A stretch of 64,000 bases of DNA. It comes from Neoconidiobolus thromboides FSU 785 (taxonomy: Eukaryota > Entomophthoromycota > Entomophthoromycetes > Entomophthorales > Neoconidiobolaceae). Where the stretch lies: the NCBI GenBank assembly GCA_025603075.1, contig MU626259.1, forward strand, positions 127,920 to 191,919. The letters are read 5' to 3'. The translations under genes were made by a program, and so were the position numbers. The notes under the pieces were generated by a model. It was not told where the DNA came from and did no database searches. It saw only the letters and a list, made by a program, of their open reading frames with translations. Below are positions 56,389 to 64,000 of this stretch, in pieces. How positions within the stretch are numbered: position 1 is the stretch's first letter; each line of letters opens with the position of its first letter.

Positions 56389-57893
56389 GTATGAATCTTT
56401 TTAGTTCTAGTCCTTAACAAATCACATTATATAAATATATAGTTTATCTATATTTATACAGTTATATATTTTATTTTTAATGTAATCATTTAGAATTTAC
56501 TTATACGTTTGTTTTAACTAACTTTAATATAAAACAAACATTACCATAATAAAAATAATACTTTAAGTTTCAATAAAATTATTAAAATTAAACTTTTAAT
56601 TAAATGCTAATAATCTTTGAAAAATTTATGCTATTTTAAACATTAAATAAAGTGTTAAATGTATTTAGAAAATATACTTAGCATAATTTTATAGTCAAGA
56701 AGAACAAAGATTTCGAAAGTTTAAAGTTTAGTTTAAATTTTTGATGACTAATTGAGTAATTATATTAAATATAGCGATATCAATTAATTTGGTAATTATG
56801 ACTATAATTAAATTATTTATAAAGTTGAACAATAATTTGTATTATATATTAATTAACTATAGAGAAGTAATGATTTTTAATATTTGTTTTAAAAAGTTAA
56901 AATAGTAGCTTTAGTCATTAAAATTACTACAACTTATATCAAAATCAAACTTAAAACCTAAACGTAAAAATGTACTTAGTAAGAAACTAATGAATTAGTG
57001 TCTACTAACGATAATTACCATGTTCTAGCAACTTAAACTATGTTAGAATTTACTATTAACGATTAGACTTATTTAAAGCTTAATATCAATAGCATGATTT
57101 ATAATAAATAAGTCATTTATATTAATTTTATAAAACTTTAAAGATATTTGCCAAAATATAAATTTAATCAGTTCAATCGGTTAATTTTTTACAAACATTT
57201 AATAAAAGTTAAAGTCATTTATTTTAGGTGTAACTCATATAAATAAATAAAAAACAATGTAAAATAATGCCCATATACAATTAAAAGTTGATATATGACA
57301 ATATTGTATAATAAGGCAATGTTTCATACATTAAAAATAAATTAAATTTTATACTAAACTAAATTAAGTTTTAATTTTTATTTAATAGCGGTGCACTTAC
57401 CCAAAAAGGTATATTTCTATTAAAAAATATCATAATTTAACTTTTGCTATGCTCTTTATTGATTTATTTTTATATAAAAAGTATACAACCAATCGTTATT
57501 TTAAATTAGAGTTAAATTATTTAACATAGCTAATGACTTATCGACTTTAATTTTTATCATTATTATTCTATAACTATCTTTTAGCTAACAACTAAACATG
57601 TAATTTAGTAAATAAATTAAAATTGGTAAGCGAATCTTCAGCTTAGAAACTTGAAGTTCAACATTATATTTTTTAATATATAACTTTCAGTATGATCCTA
57701 GATATTTATTATATAAAAAGTATCGTTCTATTTGATTTGTATATATTTATTGCCATATATTTAGTTGCTTCTTGTACACATCTTCAGACAGCAAATACTG
57801 ACATTAATTTGTATTTTTAAAAAGAGACAAGCTCTCAAATAGTATATTTTATAAAAAGATTAATAAAAGATAAAAAACCAAAAATGTAAAATA

Positions 57894-57994
57894 GGAGGAT
57901 GTATCCTTTTGTTTAAGAATTTTACTAGATACCCTTTTCACTCAAATAGTGTTTAAAAAATAGAAAGAATGATGAAACTAAAGAAAACACTCTG
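57894..57994 (+). mobile_element. MITE-like element, copy 12
   Basis: Divergent copy: left end GGAGGATGTATCC, right end ACACTCTG with ATAT to its right. The left flank is ambiguous, so the exact start is uncertain. Core TTTTACTAGATACCCTTTTCACTCAAATAGTG is recognisable. Confidence 0.75.
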
Positions 57995-58628
57995 ATATTC
58001 TATTTTTGTAAACTTTTATTATTTTAACACAGTTTAAATAAGCCTATTTATCTTTATTCCTAATCATTTGATACGGTAAAGCGGATTTACCTAAATATAA
58101 AATAGATTTTCCACAAATAGATAAAGTAGGGTGGTATTGAGTAAATAATTCATTTATCCTCTACATTAGTTTAATATAGTTTTATTTGATGATAGGTCAC
58201 TTAGGGGTTCTGACCTTTTAAAAAAGTAAAAGAATAAAAAAATAAAAAAAATAATCAATGTAAACGTAAAATGTATGATATTGTTAGAATTGGTCTTCTT
58301 TACACTTATAATAGCTCATACTGAAACTATGTCTACTAAAGATTCCCTTCGTCTACTTTCCTCACTTTTATCTACCCTAATCCCAGTTGTTTCAAATGAA
58401 ATTCCCTGCTTTGTTTTTTAAATTTCTTTGAGATGCCTTCAAACTCTTTTAATACTACTTGGAGCATAGGAAACACTTTAAACTCTTGATACATTAACTC
58501 TATCAAACTTTATTCAAAGGATCTTTCTCTTTGGTTTCTTTTCGGTTCACCTTTGATTATTTTTTTATCTAAATAAGAATACAATATCAGTGACATTAAT
58601 TTTTAAAAATATACTAATATATATATAC

Positions 58629-58727
58629 GGGAATGTTTTTTTGATTTCATCATTTTTCCTATCTTTTAAACACTATTTGAGTGAAAAGGGTATCTAGTAA
58701 AATTCTTAAACAAAAAAATACATCTTC
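58629..58727 (-). mobile_element. MITE-like element, copy 13 (reverse)
   Basis: Reverse copy, GGGAATGTTTTTTTG to ATACATCTTC, flanked by ATAC and ATAT. It shares the internal GAAAAGGGTATCTAGTAA variant with copy 12 (reverse complement), so the two belong to one subgroup. Confidence 0.82.
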
Positions 58728-60184
58728 ATATTTTCCAATGCTTTTTGATATTAATAAATATGTAAATATGTTTCTTTTGTTGTTAATTTAATTACAAAGG
58801 TAGGTTTAAAAGTTTGCGAATTTAGCTTTTTCTAATAAATAAAGTATTTTTTTTCTATACAAATATAACATACATGTCTAAAATTGCCTACAGATTTCTA
58901 TTAATTGAATAGCCTATTTCCAACATATAATCATTATTGATGAGAATTTTAGAACTTAAAGCAAATTTCTACTTTTTCATTTAGTAAAGAAAATGTGCCA
59001 TATACCACCATTTATGAAATTTTGGATATCTTAATAATAAATAATACAATTAGTATTGAATTCGAGATTTATAATATTTGTAGCTTGTATTATAGATTAT
59101 TCTAAAAGGTTTTACATGCCAAAAGCCTTAGGACTTTGTAATACTAGACTATTCTATTTGTAAAGTCATTTTAAAATTTGTATATTTTTTTATATCTCAA
59201 AAGATAACAATTCAATTAATTTAAACCTTTGTATATATATAAATGATATACTGAATAATAAATTTATAAAAATAAAGCTCATTTAATTTAATTAATATAC
59301 TCTTATTTAACATAGTTTTTGAGCTTTTTATTCTCCCCTTATAATGTCAAGGGTTATATTTAGAATATAATAATTTTACACTTGAATTATTAAGTCTGTT
59401 TTTACAACTTTTACACTTAAAATGGAACATAATATTGAAATAAAAATAAAATAATTTTAATTATTTGATTGTTATGTTAAAGCAATAATATATTATTTTT
59501 TATATATCACTAATTGTTTAAATGGAAATAATAACAACATATATTAACTTAATATCATTCTTTAATTTGAGTTATAAATTGTTATTTCTTACCAAAAAAG
59601 GATTAATAAAAAAATGGGTAATATTCTTTAAAAAAATTGAGCATTTTCAAAAACTTGAGAGAAACTAAACTAACTTTGATTACGTCTTTTAGTTAGTATT
59701 AAAATTAGGTAACCTGCTAAAGTTTAATTATCTTAAAATCTTTTATAAATAAAGTTCTCATGTTATTATTATTATTATTAGTAATATTAAATAGATGTGA
59801 ATACTAAAAAATAAAAAGCCCTATATAAAATTAATCAATGTTATCATTTTTAATCTTTTAACTATATTTGTTAAAATTTCCCCTTATTTTACAATCCTAA
59901 AAAATGTAAAATATTAACTAGTATTTTATAAAACATTTAATCTTTGATATTAAAACAGTATAAGCGAACAATTTCTCCATAAAAAAAGAACCTTATTACA
60001 GAGGGATCTTTTATTTAAAGAATAATACAACATAAAAAATGAGTTTTTTTTTTGAAAAAAACTAAGCCAGGTTTGGAGATCAACGGAAAAACTTAATAAA
60101 AATAATATAAAACTTTTAAACATATTCAACAATAGACAGTAGTAGTAACTTCTACTTAATTTTTGGAACTAAAAAATTGCTTTC

Positions 60185-61318
60185 CTATTCAATCTCTTTG
60201 CAACCGGCACCCTTCCCATCTTCATTATATTTTTTAACTCGATCATGAATTCTAAGGTGCTGTCTCAAATTATCACTACGGGAGAACCTTTTATTACATG
60301 TGATATTTGGACAAACGAAGGGACGTTCTTGAGTATGGACCCCTTGATGACGACGTAAATGTTCCGATCTCTTAAACTTCATAAAGCATCCTTGTACCTG
60401 GCATAAAAAATATTTTATTGGGTTACCTTCCCCATCCAACCCTTCCCAAACTACATTATTATTATTGTTATACCAAGATCGATTTCTACCAGGTCTTCCA
60501 GGACCTGGTTTCCCAAAGTCAAGTGAAGCTACCCTCGGCCTATACCTTCCTACTAAATCGCTGGGATCCATCGGTCTTAAATTAGTTTGCATAGAGTTGG
60601 GATATTGACCTTGTAAATTGGTATGTTGAGAGTTATAAATAGCAGGTGTAGAAAAGCGTCTAAAAGTATCATTTGGATTCATATTAAAAGCATCTGGTTC
60701 TAAACAGAAACGTGACTGAGATTGAAGCTTGGTTTCATTTTCTGTTTCATGGATAGGTGGTATATTAGGTAAAATATTAGGAAGTAAATTTGTATAATGA
60801 GATCGATAATGAGCTGCGTATTTATTAGGACGTACATACGTTTTTGTACAACCATTAAAAGGACAGTGTAGTCCTTGATTTAAATTATGAATTGTTAAAT
60901 GTGATCTAAAAGCTTCTAAGGTAGGGAACTTAGCTCTACACTCTTTTTCCCCACATTCATAAGCAAAATTAGCATGTAGTGGTAATTGTGAACTATATTC
61001 TGGTATTGGTAACGAATGTTTTCTATGAAGATCATCATTATCTTGTTGATATCTTGGAATATCAAAACTAGATATTGATGGAAGTGATAATCTTCTTGGT
61101 GACGAAGGTCGATTGTATAGTTGAGATGTTGTTACCAAAGGTGGTGGAAATTCATTTGTTGTTGTAGCAATATGCTCTTTAATTGAAGGTAACCAAACAT
61201 TAGAAGTATTTGCTCTAGGCATTAAACTCTGATTTTCATGCTCCTTAAAAGGAGCTAATTTTTCAAATTGATGATTTAAATCCATATTGTCCATCTCTTT
61301 TTGAATTTTTTGTAGCAT
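60185..61318 (-). CDS. C2H2 zinc-finger transcription factor with four fingers
   Basis: An intronless frame that can start at 61351, but that ATG would add a hydrophobic [11 protein letters not shown] stretch unlikely in a nuclear protein. The ATG at 61318 gives 377 residues and is preferred. Fingers 1 and 2 (about 122-144, 152-174) are an N-terminal pair, CGEKEC and CPFNGC. The C-terminal tandem pair (about 307-329, 337-359) reads [23 protein letters not shown] then [28 protein letters not shown]. The spacing C-x4-C-x12-H-x3-H is conserved in all four. The [16 protein letters not shown] recognition helices resemble those of the Ste12-alpha/FlbC/Com2 group. Pro/Ser/Asn-rich regions separate the two pairs. 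Target genes are unknown. Confidence 0.9.
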   Translation of the reverse strand: MLQKIQKEMDNMDLNHQFEKLAPFKEHENQSLMPRANTSNVWLPSIKEHIATTTNEFPPPLVTTSQLYNRPSSPRRLSLPSISSFDIPRYQQDNDDLHRKHSLPIPEYSSQLPLHANFAYECGEKECRAKFPTLEAFRSHLTIHNLNQGLHCPFNGCTKTYVRPNKYAAHYRSHYTNLLPNILPNIPPIHETENETKLQSQSRFCLEPDAFNMNPNDTFRRFSTPAIYNSQHTNLQGQYPNSMQTNLRPMDPSDLVGRYRPRVASLDFGKPGPGRPGRNRSWYNNNNNVVWEGLDGEGNPIKYFLCQVQGCFMKFKRSEHLRRHQGVHTQERPFVCPNITCNKRFSRSDNLRQHLRIHDRVKKYNEDGKGAGCKEIE

Positions 61319-64000
61319 TAAAAAGATAAAAAATAAAAACGATAAATTCATTAGCTAAAACATCAATTTAAATAAAAACTACTAGAATTCTTTTAATTGG
61401 TTGCTTTTTTTCTACCATTTGTTTGTCTATAATTTATGGCTTCGTGCTGGTTCAGGGGTGTGCTATTACTTGAATAAGGGATAGGGGATATTTAGAATTT
61501 GCCCCTTGAGGCTAATATGATGTAAAGTTTTTTAAATGTTAATCCAGCCACATTAGAACATTTTTTTCCAAATTAGCTTGGTCACAAGCTTCCAGCTGAG
61601 AGTTGATTAAATTATCCACCAATTAAAATAGTAGTTAAATTTATGCCTAAATCAATGTTTAGAACAAGCGCTTTTTTAAATAATCAAATCAAGATTATTT
61701 TATAGATATTTACTAATTACAATATGCTAATAGAAGATAATTTTTGAGTGGAATGAAAAAGGAGAAAGCAAGTGAAACCAATAAAAGATAAAGTTCACGT
61801 TTTACCCCTTTTCAATTTGTTAAAAAAGAATTGCTTCATAATTTTTTTGTATTTGAAACCAAAAAAAGTAAATTAACATAATAGCTAAATGCAATATCTA
61901 AAATTAGTATCTTTCCCTAAATTTGTTAAAAATTTCTATTAAAACCGATATAATCCTATTGTCTTTTTCAAATAAATGGTTGAAATACTTCATACATAAT
62001 GCAACTTTCATTAGCGCGTTAAAAAACGCTCAATTTTTTGATGAACCTCAAGTTGGCAAATACCTAAATGCTTAATCGTGGGCTTATGAAAGACCAATAT
62101 TTAATAATTATTATTATTATTAAAAATTTGAATAAAGCATCAATATCTTTATTAAAAATAAGTCTTAATCTCTTTTAAATTAAATTTCAGTTTACTCTTC
62201 TTTTCACACCCATTTTATTAAGTTTTAATTTATTAAATTCACAGTGAAAGTCGTTGAAAATTGTTTTATTATATAAAAGTTAAAGATTCTTATTAATTTA
62301 AAATAGTGCATTTTACTTAGTTAAATGATTAATAGAGCATATAAGAACAAGTATAAAATAATTAGGTTGTAATTTGTTATCTTTTTAATAATCGAAACGC
62401 TTTTTTTAAATGAGTTCATCTTTTTGTTATTTATGAATTAAAGCCATTGTGCTATTTATTATATTTTTCCATGTTTAGACTTTCAAATAAAATTTTAAAA
62501 TTAATAGGAGAAGATAACCGGGCATTGTTGTTGAATAGAAAAAGGGGATAATGGAGGATAAATAAAGGGTAGTAGAAGGCTAAATAGCAATGTATTAATT
62601 AAATACTCCACTTTTTTTATTAACTGAGTGGAAAATTATAACCCAAAACTTATTATAATAGAAGGTATAATATGGACTAGTTATTATAAGAAACTTCAAT
62701 AACTTGTTAAAAATAGGGGCTAAAAAGGGACCCTTTTTTATAATGGAAAGGAAAAGGGATAAGAAAATAATTGTAACTTTTTTTAGTTATCTTTATTACT
62801 GTTTAAGATGATGAGGAATTCTTTTATTATGTAACGAAAATACAAGTTACTAATTGGAACTTTTTTTAAAAAATCACAATGTCTATTATATAATATGATT
62901 TTATTGATTTTTAAATAAACTTAGTGCTTTCCTACTCTATGTTATTATTCTTTAACTTTAAATGTTTACTTATTTTTTTATAAATAAAAAATCAGTTTCA
63001 TAATATTAAATACTATCATATTTTGTAACTATTAAAAGATTTCATAAGCTTTTTGTTAGTTTTTGAATAAGATTGATATTAAACTATAAGCCTATAGATA
63101 TGATAACTAGACTAAATGTGTCATATTTTTTATCATAAACAGTAATTCATTAAAAAATCTCAAATATTTATTCAATGACCAAATATAAAAGTTTTTCGAA
63201 GTTTTCGTTAGTAATTTAATATTCTTTTTAAAAACTCTAAATTATGGCCATTTTCTATAATAGTAACCACACTCAACACATCAATGTTTAATTCCTAGAT
63301 ATACTATATATGATTATCTTCAGTCATATAAAATAAAAAACAGTTTATTATTCTCCCCAAGAAAAACTCTTATTAATATAATTAATATAACTGGGACTTA
63401 ATTAAATATCAATGTTTTCAACTTAATAAACTAAACATGGGGATGTTTTCTAGTTTTATTACTTCTTCCATTTTTTAAGCGCCATTTGAGCAGAAAGATT
63501 GTTAGTACAATTCTTAGACAAAAAAATACATCCCCATATTTTATCTTGAATTTTAAGCTTTTAACCTCTTACATAAATAATGACACTATTTGCATAACAA
63601 TCTAGAATGCAATTTTTTTTATCACAATGTTAGTTTTTTCTTTATCTTTATTTGATTTTTATTTACAAATGTTAATAATATTTTACATGTATTGTTCACT
63701 CAAAAAATACTCAACTCATTATGTTAATATTGGTATAAGAGCAGATGATGGTATATAACCGAATGTAAATAGCAGAAAATCCAATATTAAAATTATTTTT
63801 AGTAATACGATAGGCTAGTCTTCCAAATTTTAGTCACTATATTAAAGCAATCCTAGTTTTAAATAGTTTCTAAAATGCTAATAAATAAAAATGTAAAACA
63901 ATGATTTTATTGCCCATTTACTTACTTTTGGTAACAACTATTCATTAGATTTTTTAATTAAATTTTTGTTTTGAAAGCCATTTAAATTACGATATTTTTC
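61319..64000. other. Intergenic, AT-rich, with one MITE at 63439
   Basis: Divergent upstream region of the zinc-finger gene and 2.7 kb of AT-rich DNA to the window edge. It includes the MITE at 63439-63535. No gene or RNA was recognised. Confidence 0.4.
63439..63535 (-). mobile_element. MITE-like element, copy 14 (reverse)
   Basis: 97-bp reverse copy with perfect GGGGATG and CATCCCC ends, flanked by ACAT and ATAT (one mismatch). Internal reverse core GCGCCATTTGAG is present. Confidence 0.9.

Larger units (their letters stand above)
56055..60184. other. Gene-poor AT-rich region with two MITEs
   Basis: A 4.1-kb region containing a (TTAA)n microsatellite, two MITE copies (57894 and 58629) and very AT-rich DNA. 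The interval 58320-58570 has a somewhat different composition and may hold another decayed coding fragment, without a convincing family. Short ORFs such as 59950-60132 are not supported. Confidence 0.45.

Noticed and set aside
58320-58570. Possible third receptor fragment
   Set aside because: Some hydrophobic and Trp-containing segments, but no motif shared clearly with the other two remnants.
1-64000. CRISPR arrays, rRNA genes or a non-standard genetic code
   Set aside because: No spaced direct repeats or rRNA sequence seen; TAA, TAG and TGA all act as stops in well-supported genes.

Overview
The window is very AT-rich nuclear DNA from a filamentous fungus. About 43 short spliceosomal introns can be inferred, mostly 46-92 bp with GTAAG/GTAAT donors and TAG acceptors. 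TAA, TAG and TGA all end genes, so the code is standard. Fungus-specific families are present: Zn2Cys6 and WOPR transcription factors, Atg22, tricalbin, and an RIB7-type riboflavin reductase. The base composition, frequent introns, TM-SPRY paralogues and remnants of seven-transmembrane receptors suggest an early-diverging lineage, possibly an entomophthoralean such as Conidiobolus. That placement is inference, not proof.

Layout. 1-8.7 kb: the 3' end of a repeat-containing gene, tRNA-Lys(UUU), an Old Yellow Enzyme, a membrane-anchored SPRY protein, tRNA-Ala(UGC), an F-BAR/SH3 protein and a small putative secreted protein. 9.7-15.5 kb: two unrecognised, possibly related helical/disordered proteins and a WrbA-type quinone reductase. 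16.3-20.3 kb: a decayed Old Yellow Enzyme copy and a Zn2Cys6 regulator. 21.5-25.5 kb: a small family of TM-SPRY genes, two intact and one decayed. Their single TM helix, SPRY domain and C-terminal PPxY motif match yeast Ssh4/Ear1, the adaptors of the Rsp5 ubiquitin ligase. 27-31 kb: a divergent WOPR protein and an Atg22-like vacuolar permease. 32.7-49.8 kb is a compact, intron-rich housekeeping block: a Myb/SANT-like protein, a calcium-binding external NADH dehydrogenase with a 9-nt micro-exon, an unrecognised five-exon gene, a tricalbin, RIB7, a CCDC97-domain protein, a Rad57/XRCC3-like recombinase and a DHRS12-like reductase. 49.8-64 kb is mostly gene-poor and repeat-rich, with two receptor remnants, a second WOPR protein and a C2H2 zinc-finger protein.

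A family of about 95-100 bp non-autonomous inverted-repeat elements occurs at least 14 times. The ends read GGGGATGT...ACA(C/T)CCCC, with apparent 4-bp target duplications (usually ATAT, but also ATTT and ACTT). Copies lie in the gene-poor flanks and none was found between about 22.7 and 50.2 kb. Most genes here are not functionally linked to their neighbours. The coherent groupings are the SPRY family, the WOPR pair, and closely packed divergent or convergent neighbours such as RIB7/CCDC97 and Rad57/DHRS12.
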